Part shown: in pieces, positions 1-12,380 of the stretch
Position numbering within the stretch: position 1 is the stretch's first letter
Layout: each line of letters opens with the position of its first letter
Origin: Trogon surrucura
Lineage: Eukaryota; Chordata; Aves; Trogoniformes; Trogonidae
DNA length: 64,000 nt
NCBI GenBank assembly: GCA_020746105.1
Contig: CM036658.1
Coordinates: 28,545,099 to 28,609,098 of the forward strand
Reading direction: 5' to 3'
Notes under the pieces: model-generated
The model's database searches: none
Seen by the model: only the letters and a program-made list of their open reading frames with translations
Told to the model about the DNA's origin: nothing
Made by a program: the position numbers and the translations under genes

Positions 1-1214
1 TAGTAGAAATACATTAACCATGGTTATCGACGTGACTTCTTTGTGTGTGGTCAGGTCATTCTGTGATTTGATACTGTGCTTTCCTTCACTGATACAATGA
101 AGAACTTGAAATGTGAAAGAAAAAGAGACATCCTTCCCCTTCTCTTGCCGGCAGAGAAATGAACTGTGTAGTGGAGGAGATCACTCTGATCCATAGTGAA
201 AGCAAATCGTTACAAAACGATCTGCTGAAGTGCTAAAGTTTTTTTAAGCGTACAGTGGGTTTTCTGAGTTCTTTACTGGAAACCAGGTGCAAGGTTGATG
301 CCTAGATATCTGAGGTCCTCATCAGCGTGTCTGCTATGACAGGGACCCTTCCTCTCGCCATCCTCCTTCCTCTTCTCCTTTCCCTTCCCATTCTGTTCTC
401 GTTCCCCTTCCCCTGTACTGGGAAAAAGAAACTTGGCTGTAGCTGGACTGAACCAGCCTTTAGCACTGCAGGATGAAACAACAGCTCCTCAGCTCCCTCA
501 GACCTTCCGTCTCCTGAGCCACCTCGCTGGTGCTGCCAGGGGGAATGATGTCCGTACACCACCTGGAACCCACTCATGCTTCCCTGACAGTTCTTCTGTG
601 CTCTTCTGCCCAGTAATTGCTGTGGTGTTGGCTCCATCCAAGGCCATTCAGGTTATGGAGGGAAGGGCATCCGGCCTGGGAGGAGGCGCAGGCCATGGGT
701 GAGCAGGTGGGGATGGCAGCTGGAGAAACGATCCCAGACAGGCGGCAGGTGGGTGGAGCAGCGGGGGGGTAATACCAGATGGGCGGCAGGTGCAGAGGGT
801 AGTGGGAGGGCAACACCACTTTGCACTCAACTTGACGTTAATTGCACTTGTTGGAATCCTGCGTGGTTCCTAAGACCTTTTTTTATTATTTTTTTCTTTT
901 TTAGGCATTGAGTTACAAACGATATTTGTTTAGATTCTGGAAATAGCTTTGCCTAATGAGTGAAGACTCAGGAGGTCGTTGGAGGGGAGGAGGGAGAAAG
1001 ACAACCCTCTCCGGTGCCTAAGCTATGGAATTTGACAGGACTTTGTGGGCAGGTAAGAGCTGGCAGTTCATTAGTTTGCCCCTGCTATCCATGCCCTCCA
1101 GGACAAGCCCTCAGAGGCATAAAAATATTGCTGGCTTTCTCAATGGATATATTGTGTGGAGTTCCACATTGTGCTGTTTGCTGAGGTGCCCAGATGTTTA
1201 TAATTAATTTAGTC
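1..1214. other. non-coding sequence, no gene recognised
   Basis: This is unique-looking DNA with a pyrimidine-rich stretch around 350-420 and a locally GC-richer part around 640-800. Several short open frames overlap on both strands, but none has a recognisable domain, and none is flanked by a convincing splice or promoter arrangement. I see nothing further to annotate. Confidence 0.5.
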
Positions 1215-1985
1215 TGATTACTTCTAATTACTCCTTCCTATCTGCATTATCTTGCATTTGTCAACTTCATATGTAGGTAGCCCTGCTGCCTATTCATTTA
1301 GTTTTTTAAGGTCCCTTTGGACCATGTTAACCTTCTCGAGTGATGACTAATCTAAATAATTGTGCTGTCTGCAATTTTTTTTCCACCCTTTTCCCCAGAA
1401 CATTAATAAAGAGAACAGTCTTATCCCAATACAGAAACATGAGGAATCCCGTTGCAAACCTGTCATGATGAAAACTGACCATTAGTGTCTCCTTTTCTTT
1501 TTTATTTGTTTTTTTCTTTTTTATTTCTTTTCTCTTTTTTTCTTTTCTTTTTTTTTTTTTTGGTCTGTTAACTGATTTCTGACTCCTGGCAGTATTTTAA
1601 CCCTTCTCTCTTTACCATTTCGATTTCTCGAATCTCTTCTAAGGTTTTTTGTTAAAGGCTTTTTCAAAGCCCAAGCAAATCATATCTATAGCAACTAAAT
1701 TATTGCTCTACTCAAAGAATATCTCTTAGATGAGAGGGATGGATTTTGCTTCCTAGAAGGTGATTTCCTGCAACATATCTTGCTCAGCTATCTGTTCTAT
1801 AATTTCAACTACTTTTAATTGCTTCCTGATGATTTCCTGATCTGAATTAAAATGCAGTGTGTAACTATCAGGCTTTTTTTAAGTACCTGTTTGTGAGTCC
1901 TTCTAAAACTTGGATCTATAGTTTCAGACAAATTCCTTACTCCTCAGTCCCCCTCCTTGAAGCCTTCTGGTATTGGCAAAATTGA
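1215..1985 (-). mobile_element. ancient CR1/L3-like LINE fragment (reverse transcriptase region), heavily decayed
   Basis: The plus strand reads as the antisense of a CR1/L3-clade LINE reverse transcriptase region. Recognisable landmarks in order are the 'tgcatttgtcaac' block near 1253, the 'cccagaacattaataaagag' block near 1396 (antisense of the segment just before the catalytic FADD motif), the 'actgaccatta' block near 1475, 'tctgttaactgatttctgac' near 1564, 'aaggctttttcaaagccc' near 1656 (antisense of the region around the DFSKAFD motif) and 'gtaactatcaggc' near 1861. The order is collinear with the family as I remember it. No open frame survives, and small indels are everywhere. A run of about 65 pyrimidine-rich bases (about 1493-1560) interrupts the homology. 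The level of decay suggests an insertion far older than the CR1 copies elsewhere in the window. A very old ordinary CR1 subfamily is the alternative. Confidence 0.66.
1493..1560. repeat. T-rich low-complexity tract
   Basis: About 68 bases are almost entirely T with scattered C and A, ending in a run of 14 or more T. The tract sits inside the decayed LINE at 1215-1985 and has no counterpart in the expected LINE sequence. It could be local slippage expansion or the antisense poly(A) tail of a small retro-insertion. I could not identify any body for such an insertion. Confidence 0.7.
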
Positions 1986-3639
1986 ATTTCAAGTAGCTGT
2001 TTTAGTCTCTTCTGCTTGTTTCTTCTCTCCAGTGGGAAGTAGAAAGCTTAAGAGAAATTTATACACTTAAAATATTCATTGGTCACAGTTGCAGCTATCT
2101 GCTAGAGGAACAATCCTCTGATAGTGAGAAGAAATTATAAGATAAGGCTCATATACAAAAGGATTTCACTGTTCTAGGTGTCCTTTATCACTCATACATG
2201 CTCTATCTTTCTGTATGGCAGATCCCAAGTGGAGAAGGAGCTCCTTCACTCTCCTGTGTTGCTGGCTACTTTAAAGATCACATTTCTTCGTTTTGTGACT
2301 TTTGGATCACGTGCTGGAGCACACTGAAAAGTACAGAGCTTCCTGGGTGAGACTTTCTTAAATAGGCAGGTTGCTGCAAGGTCTCTTCAGAGAGCCGAAT
2401 AAACAGGGAAAACTGCTGGGATGAAGACACAGGGGAGGAAATGTACAGATGTTATTTCTGTCTGCCCTGAAAGAGAAGTGAATTCTGCCTGTCCACTTCC
2501 TTCTACCACTCCAGTGCCCAAACACAGTGTCTTAAATAGTAGATAATGAGGGAGAACCTATAGGAGCTCTCAGAAAGGGCAGAGCATGAAACATTTGCAG
2601 GTCCTCTTTTCTAATCCTTCTTTCCTATGGCTCTTACTCCCGGTTGTTAAGCTACAAAGGAGACAATGCATTGCACTGCACTGTTCCTAAAAGTTGGGAG
2701 AATTTGACGGAGAAAAAAAGAAAAACCCTCATGTGGTTCCATGTGAAACTTTTTCCTACTGAAGATAATCCATTTGCCTTTACCTTAGAGAGACAGCTTT
2801 GACCTGAAGTACAGAGGTACTGTATTTTTTCCATTTGTCTTTTACAAAAGCTGTGCTACAGCTTTTAATGCCTTTCCTGCACCCTTCTCCCCCTTCCTCA
2901 ATCAATACTTTTTGATATGAGCTGGAGACTTGTGATTCCTTTCTTTCTGAAATAATTTGGAAAAGTCAGGTCTCACAGTTTTGCTCAGATTTCATTTGGG
3001 TGCAACAGATGGATGTATCCAATTTTCTAAAACGGCAGGCACATCCCTTTTATTAAGAACATTAAAAATGAAACCTGTTTGTAACTGGTGTTATTTGACA
3101 GAATATAGAGTAGGAGTGTCTAAATCTGCTTTCTTGGCTGGTACAGTCTGAGTATGACTCACTTAGCATTTCCAAAGTATTTTCATCCAAAGGTTTCAAA
3201 AGATTTATAAACTAATTAAGCCTCACAGCTCTGTCTGTAGTAACTTAGATCATGTCAGTGCAACCATTCAGCAGTAATAACGGCATCACATTTTAGGATA
3301 CCAAATAAGTCTATATTCCTTTAAAACCACAACACTAATAGAGTTAAGTGCTTTGAAAAGGTGTGTATTGAGAGGGAAAGTTGTCAGAATGAGAGATGAC
3401 TCCTCACAGGGATACTAAAGCTACGGCTACCAACATTTCAGCCACTCCACTGATTTTGCACACCTCTGGATCTGCTGTTCACTCCCACATCCATAAACAG
3501 CCTGTTTTATTCTGCCTTTTCCTGTTTGTGTAAGGACTTACCCTAAGAGGCATCTTGAACAGTTTCTTTAGGCAAGTGGACCTTAGAGATAGCAGAATAT
3601 CACCCAACTGTTTTGGCATTGGCTACTGAGCCTGGACTT

Positions 3640-3870
3640 GCTGTCTCTAATGTCTCACTGATAAGAAAGACAAATCTGAAACGTGCAGTATTGCTTCTGC
3701 TATTACATCGTAATTTCCTCTTCCTGCAGGCTGGAGACAATGTGTCGCTAATAATGGTTGGGAGCCAAAATGACACATTAACATGTGAATAATTCGGGCA
3801 CCAGTTGAGCCTTGTACAAAATCGAGTGCATCTCTAGCGCCAAAGCCAGTAACTGTGCTTGGGCCCCTTG
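3640..3870. promoter_or_regulatory. candidate conserved non-coding element (by composition only)
   Basis: The block is non-repetitive and contains clustered short motifs: a run reading aatgacacattaacatg near 3769, then 'gaataattcgggc' near 3787, plus retained CpGs ('atcgagtgc', 'tctagcgcc'). This texture is typical of vertebrate developmental enhancers, but appearance alone cannot establish conservation. The overlapping minus-strand open frames of 74-80 codons have no recognisable domain and I treat them as chance. Confidence 0.25.
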
Positions 3871-4429
3871 AATCTGCCTGTGCTGGCACGAGCTCTTTTT
3901 TTTGTATCTGGATCTGCTTTCGTGTTTGCAGCCAGCATGTTCAGCAGTCTCCACAACTGTTTCCTGCTGCACTTGAGCTAATTGTGGGTATGTGAAGCAC
4001 ATGTGCAGAGGTGGAAGCGCAAAGCAGGAAGGTCAAGGACTGTTCACCTGCAACCTGCGGGGCTTCCTCGGTAAAGTTAATTTACAAAGGCTTTGCACTC
4101 AGGACCCCCATCCCTCTAAGCCTTGATGAGGTATTTGATTAATGGTTCTGGAAGTCAAACACAAGGAGTGCCCCCTTGGTTTTGAAGGTCGCAGGTAAAT
4201 CCTGGCCTTATTCTGACTCCAATAACACGTTTGTCTAAATGCCGCATCTAAGTCATAACCACTCATCAAAGTGGTGACTAGGTAGTGCAGCAATTTCTGT
4301 TGAAACATAGAGCACCGTGTGATAAATTACATCTGCAAGATTTGTTTCATATGTCAAGCACACACTACTTCTAAATCAAATGCTAAAACATGCCTTATTT
4401 AGTCAAAAGTAAGCAGAATGCTGTAATTT

Positions 4430-5130
4430 ATGATCGTCTTGAAGCTTACTGCAGCGAAAATGAAAGCAGACTATTAAAATTTAATGCCTGTTTGGCAGAG
4501 TAGCACATTTCTGGCCATGTTTGATGCAGCGTCGTTTTCTCGTACCATTGTGTATGCACAAAAAGTCAGCTTGTGTTTGCCAACATTTGTGGAAACTAAT
4601 TGAAAAAAAATGATTTAGCTGTTAAAAGCTGACATCAGGCTGGAAAATTATTGTCAGCACAGCCACTGATGGCAGTGTCTCCTTTCTCCTCCTCTCACCC
4701 CCATCCCCTTGCTTCTAACAATTGTCTGTTGTTCTTCAACCCAGCTCCCTGCAGTACATTTGCTAGCAAATATTCATTGGGGTGTCATCTCCGTTTAAAG
4801 TCTCATCCTACACACCTATTCATCTGTGCTAAGTGAACAGCAGCATCAGCTCAAATTAAGCTGGCATGAAAACAGCCAATGTTAATAATTTCTGCTGTGA
4901 TTCAGCTTAGCTTTGGATAACAGGTGAAGATGTTTCATAACGGAGGCAATTATAGCTCTGTAAGCTCTTTCTGTCTGCCTGTTTAATCAGAGGATCGCAG
5001 TGCGGTAGCTGCTGGAGCATGTGGCACGACCGGGCCCAGCCGCCATCAGACGGCATTTGTTATCTGCCGGATTGAGCAGGCTGCCTGTCAGGGGCAGATG
5101 CTGGGCGCGGTGATTAGCATGCAAAGTGCT
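4430..5130. promoter_or_regulatory. candidate conserved non-coding element cluster with POU/homeodomain-like site
   Basis: This block is non-repetitive with an AT-rich first half and a GC- and CpG-bearing second half (about 4990-5110). Near 5111 the sequence tgattagcatgcaaag combines an ATTA homeodomain core with ATGCAAAG, one base off the octamer ATGCAAAT. Retained CpGs within otherwise CpG-poor flanks suggest either constraint or an unmethylated state. A minus-strand open frame of 105 codons overlaps it without recognisable homology. The call as regulatory is inference. Confidence 0.27.
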
Positions 5131-6639
5131 TGGAAAGGCTGAGGTGCGGGACGGGGTGGGGGGTTGGGAGTCAGTGCACTTCATCTGAACTTGCTGGGAA
5201 CCAATCTCTCCGGATAAAAATCTCCTAGACCACCGTTCCGTTGGCCGTAATGTAAATTTGTGCGAGGGTGCATGGGTGTGCCCAGGCATCGCCTGTATGC
5301 ACACCTCGTTGTCGTGTGTGCTTATATGTGACTAAAAATAAGATTACAGGAAGTGCAGAGCCCTGTTTCACAAATGAGGACAAAATGCTATTTGCAAAGC
5401 GGTAACAATCGGTGAACTTCTGAGATGATAATCAGGTCTGCGCATGAAGTAACTGTTCAACATCTGCTCATTAAGATGCAGATGAAGGAGTAAGATGGGT
5501 GGAAATTAATAGCTAGCAAAATACAAATGAAGCCTGTACTTTCATATGAGAAATGTTACGCTACCGTGATGGATTTTTAGCAATTATTTTTTTTTAATTA
5601 AAGAACAATGTGTTTCCATCTACTGAATCTCTATTGTTCTATTATTTAAGTTATCTTTCATGTCAGTGCCACATGGTTTGAAGTATATTAAAACCCAGTC
5701 ATATACTTAATTGTGTGGATTTGCAGATGGGTTCATTTCCAGCCAAATATTTTTTTCCTTAGAGCTCAGAAGAAAATCTCTGGCAGCCTAAATTGAATTT
5801 TTATACATTATGATTCCCAGAAATGTACTTCTTAATGGTTTCTGATGTGCCTAAAGGCATGAATCTTGAGCTACTTTCTTAGAAATGTGTTAGAGAGAAA
5901 CTGAGAAATGTGTTGTTGGCTGGTTTTTTTTGTTTGTTTTTTTCATTTTCTTTTCTGGTTGCAAATAGCGAATCTCAATTGTGTGCCTTAACCTACTTTT
6001 ATGGTATTGCTGTAACGTTTTCTTGAGCACTTGTAATAATGAGAATATAACAATGTATGTCTCAGAAGTGCTTGATCACAATTCCACCGTATCTGCAAAA
6101 TGCGTAGTGTATATTCATTTCCAGAAACAAAAGACACGTCTGCTTCCTTTTCAAAGAAAAACCTTAGTCGCTTTGAAATACTCGAGGTTTATCGCTTACA
6201 GAAGGTAGCGCTGAGATTGACCTATTTCCGTATTCCGAATGCCACATTGAAGGATTTTCCTTTCAATTAGGGGAAAATACTTTTGCAATTATTTTTAAGT
6301 GCCTGAAAGATGAAATTGGTTGTGGGCTTGTATCCATATTCAAATTCTAATCTCCCCAGTAACTAATTGTTTTATTCAGTTCTGACAATGCTCTATCTAT
6401 TGTCATCTCAGACTGTATTCTGCATACTGTCTCTTCCCCTGACAATTACTGCTGTTCCTTATCCCTGCAGCCTTTAAAAGCTCTATGTAACATTAGCCTA
6501 TCTAGCCTAGTGAAAATGTCTTTACAGATTAGTGTAATGTTAATACTATTGGCTCCCTGCTTTTGACCTGAAGTGGAATATATTGCACTGCTGGAGCAGA
6601 TGGAATCAGGGCTTCACTGGGAAACGGAGATTGCTTGGC

Positions 6640-6770
6640 TGCCCGCCAAGAGTGCAGCGCCGCCGGCGGCTGCCGAAACCCCCTCCACCGCGAGCAGCAG
6701 CGGGCTGGAGCTTCTCTCTGCCCTTGCAAAGCCCACGGGGGTGTGGAAGGGAGGGTGGAAGTGGGGACCA
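6640..6770. other. short GC-rich, CpG-bearing patch
   Basis: About 130 bases have GC content far above the flanks and a local cluster of CpGs (for example gcagcgccgccggcggctgc near 6653). Open frames of 75-87 codons cross it in three frames, as expected of GC-rich DNA, and none gives a recognisable protein. It is much shorter than a normal CpG-island promoter. Possible explanations are a minor promoter, a conserved enhancer core or the remnant of an exon. I cannot choose between them. Confidence 0.4.
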
Positions 6771-9700
6771 GCACTTAAATTTGGATCCAAATATGTTTAA
6801 GGATGCTCATCCACAGATGTTTATGCAGCATTACAGGAGAAGATGAAACCTCTTTACTCTGGGTTTTCAGATTTTGATTTTTTGGAGGGGGGTTGGTGGT
6901 GGTATGGAGGTTGTTTTTCCGATTTTTTTTAAATGGACAATGTAGGACAAAAGAAGCAGAAAACACAGGAAACAAAGTTGTGAACTCCAAATAACCTTCT
7001 GAACGGATGTAGGTTGGGCCATAAGGTCAATTTAGTGTGATGTTCCTATTGCTTTTAGTGAATCAAATATACCTCTTTTCCTTTTTGTTTTTGTGTGTGT
7101 TTTTTTTTACAAAAAATGTTATGATATCCCAGTGAAATGTATTTCCCTAAAATATTTGGTTTTTAGACCTCCTGTGAGGCTCATGTGGTCATAAAAAATA
7201 GAAATGGATGGAGAAATAGGATGGACACATTTTCTGCTGCATGTTGTGTGTGGTTCAGAGATTAAACACATTAACTGCAACACGTGCACTCTATTATTAT
7301 TACACCAAACAAACCTTTCACTGAACATTCATACTAAATCTGCCACCCCAGATTTCTACCTTTTTTCCCCTTCTGCAATCATATTTTTCTCTCAAGTGCT
7401 TCATTTCCCTAGCAGAAAAGCATATGCTGTTTTCTGCCTAAGTAGATGGATAATGTAAGCTGTGATGTGGAGAGTATTTTTTTCTTATCATTTTCTTTTT
7501 GAGGGTGTAGTTATAGTAACATATATGTGCTTTTATCTGTGATAAGATCTACCATCTGGTAGCTAAATGTGCACAGCTTATTGCTTGAAGTGCTTATACA
7601 CATTGCAAAAACACACAGCCTTTGTGTATGTCAGGATACTGCCTATATTTATTATTAATAAACCCACATATTAGCTATTTGAATATGTCAAATGATTGTA
7701 AAATAGAACAGTGATTCTAGACAAGAAGGATTAGGACTGGCGGGTTGCCAGATGTGTATTTATTCCAGCGGTACTATTGTGACCTTTTAATATCATATTG
7801 TTTGCAACCTCTTCCAGATGATAATTGTTTGAGGAGGAAAATGGAACCTCTTTGACAAAGGAAGAAGGCCTTTGTTACATTCAAGGAGCTGAAGCTTTCA
7901 TCCCTGGTATACCAATTCACAAAGATGTGTGCTGAATGTGTGCGAGCAGCAAGAGAGACAGAACATATAAATTTGAGTTACTTTGACCTTTAATCCAGGA
8001 GACCAAGAAGAGAAATGCGCCAGGAAAGCTGGTTTGTTGCTGTCTGGAGACTGATAAGCTGTAATAAAGGTGCACTCCGTTGCAACTCATCTGAAGCTTC
8101 CATTGCTATCATCCTCTTTTTTTCGATTTTTGTTACCTCAAGTACTTATCTAAATCCCTTTCAATGCCAGCTTGAATGCACTTTGTATTCTCTCCAACTG
8201 TGACTGGTGCTGTCTGTGTGTGTCAGTGTGCTTCAGCATACACTCTTTCCCCTTGTTTGACAAGAGCCAGTGCCAACACCTAATTAAGGATAAGCCGTGG
8301 AGCTCTCTGCTCTATCTTTGTCAACCGCTACGTTCCCAGCTTTCTGCCTAGTTGAGCTTTTATGACAAGAGCAACATTTCAGGTTCAGCCTACTTCTGGC
8401 CTCTTGGTTCCCCATGTGAGAACTAAGTGAAACTTAACTGAGCAATTGAATTTAGAAATGTTTATGATGACTAAATCCACAAATCTCTTCTGTTTCTACT
8501 TGCACATAGATCTGTCTCTTCACATCTATATAACCAGATCTGAATGCACATGTGCATCTGAATGTAAATTGTAAATTTTTCAGATTTCTTTTTGTCTGGT
8601 TCCACATCCCCTCCCCCCAACTGTTTCCTAGGAGATGATCAGAGGGGTTGGGATGGTATTTTTCTTTTGCAAATACTGTATCTAAAAACCTACCAGAAGC
8701 CTAATTTAGCAGGACAGAGAGCCTAGTTCAGGCTCCTGTCAAGCTATTTTAAGCATTTTACCTCAATGATTGTCCTGGGTTTAGCTAAAAACCCAGTCCT
8801 GTTTAGTGATTTTCACTTTCCAGTTTAGTGTCTTCTAAAAGGCTGCACGTATTTAGGACACAAACCAAGAAACTTGTTCAAAGGGTTAAGCACTCAATAA
8901 GTTATAAAATCAGATTAATATGACTGATAAGTGACTACCAGACAGCTGGTTAAGAGAGCACGTGCAACTTCTAGAAGAAAATCCTGGCTGTGAAATGGGG
9001 ACTTCCTTTGCTATCAAATATATACATAACTGGAGGCAAAGAAAAAAAATGTGATTACTGGCTTCAGTGTTTGAGATCCTGTTTGTGGTGGTATTAATCT
9101 GACAAGAAAGGGAGGGAATCTGAGTGTGAATTTCTATCAGTAAGTCCTGAATCTTAGTCTATGTGAATTCTAACTGAAAGTCCCACCTGTAGAGACAGGG
9201 GTCATCTGAAACACTGCATAGGACATTCAGGACACATATAAACGAGTAAGAGAATTTGGACAGCCTTTCTCAGGTATACTTCACAATTTGGCCAGCTCAT
9301 TAATTTGAAAGACATTGAGGACTGATTTCCTTTGCAACCATGAATTTGTCCCTTCCTTATGTTTTACTAGTGACGGTAGCCCCTGAGTTGCTTTGCTTTT
9401 GAGACCTTCCAGTTAGTCCAACTTTTGTTCACCACTCTTCCTTTGTCATTACATTGGGAAGGAATAGAAAGAGCTTGTCAGGAAGCCGATTCTCTACACA
9501 GCTCCTAACTGTCATGCTGAAATTGCTTTGCATTCATGTTTAACTGTCCCATAGCTGATTTTCTGGGACATTGGAGCAAAAATGACAGAAATATTTTATT
9601 TACATTTTTTGACCCATTTTTTGAGTAAAACAGCATCTCTTCTGTACTTTATAAGGTGCATAAAGCACACAAGTGCCTTATGGCACTTGTCTTTTAATGT

Positions 9701-11370
9701 CATTGTTGTAGACTATATTAAAACTAGCCTAAACACTTTCCTCAGTTACGACAATGGGTGCTGTGCATCTCAGAAGGTTACTCTCAGCATTAAAATAAAT
9801 GTTTCTTGAGGAGAAAATGTGTGGAAAAGCTGTTTAGAAGCCAGAGGAGAAATGAGAGTACACTTTACTCATTATATTTATCTTGCATTTATTTGTTTAT
9901 TTGTTTTATGTCAAGCAGCTCCCCAGCCAAAACAGCTGGAGGCTGAAAGTTAAAACCTGGCAATGCAAGAGATCATAATGGGCAAATATATACTTTGTGT
10001 GTTCCAGAGAAAAAATGGATTTGATTTAGCTAGGTTATGAGCCTTGGAAAATTGCTCTTCGTGTGAGCTCAGTACATTTAACAATGATAGTAAAATTAGT
10101 TTCAATCATGTTAAATTCTGGACTAAACATAAATGAATTTCAAGAACTTTGCTCAAGCAGAGCTTGGAAAAGACATAGTATTGCAATGTTTGACAGATAT
10201 GTATTCTGAGTTTACAAAAATCCCAAACGAGGTTACACTGTGCTACTTGAGAAACAATAATGTAGGCACATTATAAGATGTTAATTTTATTCATTACATT
10301 GCAATTACAAGAAAAACTAGGCTGGTGATCATCTTTGGTCCCACAAGTCTGAATGATAAAACCTTTTACTGCTTTACTACTTTCCTGAAAGAGTAGATAC
10401 AAACATCCTACTGGTGCTCACTAAAAATACTGAGAATTTTTATGCTGTATCCTGCTTAGTGTCTGCCAGGATTACTGCAGCAGCCAGTTGTGCTTTACAA
10501 GCAGCAGCCACTTCATGTATTTTCTGCGATGTAAACAGCAGCTTAAAAATTGACCTTGGATTCTAAAGTAACTGAAGTGTATAGATTATAAAGAACTTGA
10601 AGCATATGTCTACATTAGCACCCTTAACCGTCTTGAGTATTCCACACAAGTATTTAAATCTGAATTATCTTTCCCCCAACCCCCCACCATAAAGGCCATG
10701 CAAAGAGTTCAGCCTCAGTTGTTTTGCCTCAGTGTTTCGGTTCAGCTACCACAAGAAAATTGCTAGTATGAACACAGACATTGACTTGCTGTGAGACCTA
10801 GATTCCTTCTTGTTCAAGCTATTCCTAAAGGCTATTTCAAGGGTTTTGGAAAATGTTACCCCAAGGAGATGACAGGCTTATCAGCTTTTCTGTGCATACT
10901 TACAAAGGTGACCACAGAGGAAGAAAGAAAAAGCATTTTGAGGATTATGCACATAGCCTTAACTTTGGCATTTCTAAGGAGTAACCACAAAATATCAGTG
11001 TACTTGCTGTATGGACAGCGGATGTCTGTGTGAGTGTGCTTCAAATGAGGCAAGCAGAAACTCCAAATCTGGTCATTCTCATTCCAGCACAGAGACAGCA
11101 GGAAAAGTACACAAAACTTATCACCACAAGAAGTGCTAACAACTGTAAGCCAAATTAATAACAAAATCAGGCTGTTCTCTACAAAACGAAATGCCCAGCA
11201 CTGATGTTCTCTTCAACAGTGCTTATGTCAGAGACAGAACTAAATATGGGGCCAAGACACAAGCTATTTTTTGGCTTTAGGAAACTGCAGTGAATAATTA
11301 TACATGTGTATGTGTGTGTGTTCTCTTGTGTACACATACCTATGCATTACGCATTTGGAAAATGGCATTC

Positions 11371-11640
11371 TTACTCTGCTCCTAGCACATGCGCACACTG
11401 GAACTGCTCCAGATTTCTTCCATCCCTGGGGTTTCCTTTGTAGTTAACTAACAAAAAACAAGCCTGCCAAATTTTGCTTTGGAGCTTGGCTGCTTCTTGG
11501 GCTGCTCTCTGCAGGACCTCCTTTGTCCCTGTCACTAGTTTCCTGTGCTCCAGAGAGGCATTCACAACCTGTTCCACATCCAGGGCTGGCACCAGAAGGA
11601 TCCACCTGCACTGCTTGTTGATAGACCAAAAATCTTCGCA
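11371..11640 (-). other. unrecognised open segment, possible exon or retro-fragment
   Basis: On the minus strand this segment is open from just after a stop at 11641-11643 to a stop at 11371. The peptide is rich in A, E, K, L, Q and V (for example VVNASLEHRKLVTGTKEVL and QRAAQEAAKLQSKIWQ) and would form an amphipathic helix or coiled coil. This composition stands out from the random-looking peptides nearby. A second minus-strand frame (11444-11686) is also open, which weakens the coding argument. I do not recognise the family. It could be a lone exon, the trace of a processed pseudogene, or chance. Confidence 0.2.
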
Positions 11641-12347
11641 TCATTTGAGAAATCCCTAAAGCTTGACCACAAGAGCAAGCAAACAAAATAGTTGGACCCT
11701 TGCATGCAAGGTATAGGTGCTGCTGCCTTATTTATGAGGTACTAGGAGGTGTTTGTACAGTAATGTGGCCTAGGTGACAGAATGGGGCTGGGGGGGATAG
11801 AAGCAGCCAGAATTTTCTTGATTAGTTGATGTGCACATTTATACGTTTGCAGTTGCCAGGAGTTTTCCTCTCCGCAGTGGTGTTTGCCGGCTTGGATTTG
11901 TGTAGGGATCAGCTCTGCTGTTTTCTGTCATGTGGCACCTTTCCTCCAAGTCCTTGTCCACTTTCAGTGTCTCCTCCTGTAACTGTCTGTGCTCTGCCCT
12001 AGTCAGAAGCTGGCCATCTGAGAGAGCAGGTAAGTCTCTTAGATGTTTTACATGACAGGGTGCAAATAGGGCAGTGACTTAGAAATAGAGATTGCTTCTC
12101 AATATACCCGTTATTGTGCCGCAGAAGTAATGTGTTGGTGACTGCAAAGCGAAGAGTAGAAAGCACGCTGGAAAACTCATGCAGTGTCAGCTTCTGTTTT
12201 CATAGCTTCCGTGGAGGAGTATGGTGAACGGTGAAAAAAGATGTACTTGGAGGCTTAATTTGGTTTGGTTTGCCTATGGTAAAGTGTGTGTATGCATTAC
12301 ATATGCCAGCATGAAAGTCCTGGTATGACCATAAAAAAAGTTGCTCC

Positions 12348-12380
12348 AGCCTACAATGTAGGCTGCAGTTTTTCCTGCAG
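12348..12380. repeat. small overlapping palindromes
   Basis: AGCCTACA and TGTAGGCT form an 8-bp inverted repeat around a single A (12348-12364). It is immediately followed by a second one, CTGCAG...CTGCAG (12363-12380), sharing its boundary bases. It could form a short hairpin. I assign no function. Confidence 0.6.

Larger units (their letters stand above)
1986..6639. other. non-coding sequence with candidate conserved blocks
   Basis: No gene or recognisable repeat is seen. Sub-stretches near 3640-3870 and 4430-5130 have features often seen in vertebrate conserved non-coding elements: balanced composition, retained CpGs, ATTA/TAAT cores and no repeat similarity. They are listed separately at low confidence. 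The short open frames on both strands look like chance. Confidence 0.5.

Noticed and set aside
8764-8870. 'ttgtcctgggtttagct' resembling the start of an avian LTR
   Set aside because: Only the first ~15 bases resemble an LTR beginning. The following sequence does not continue the known order, and no matching end was found.
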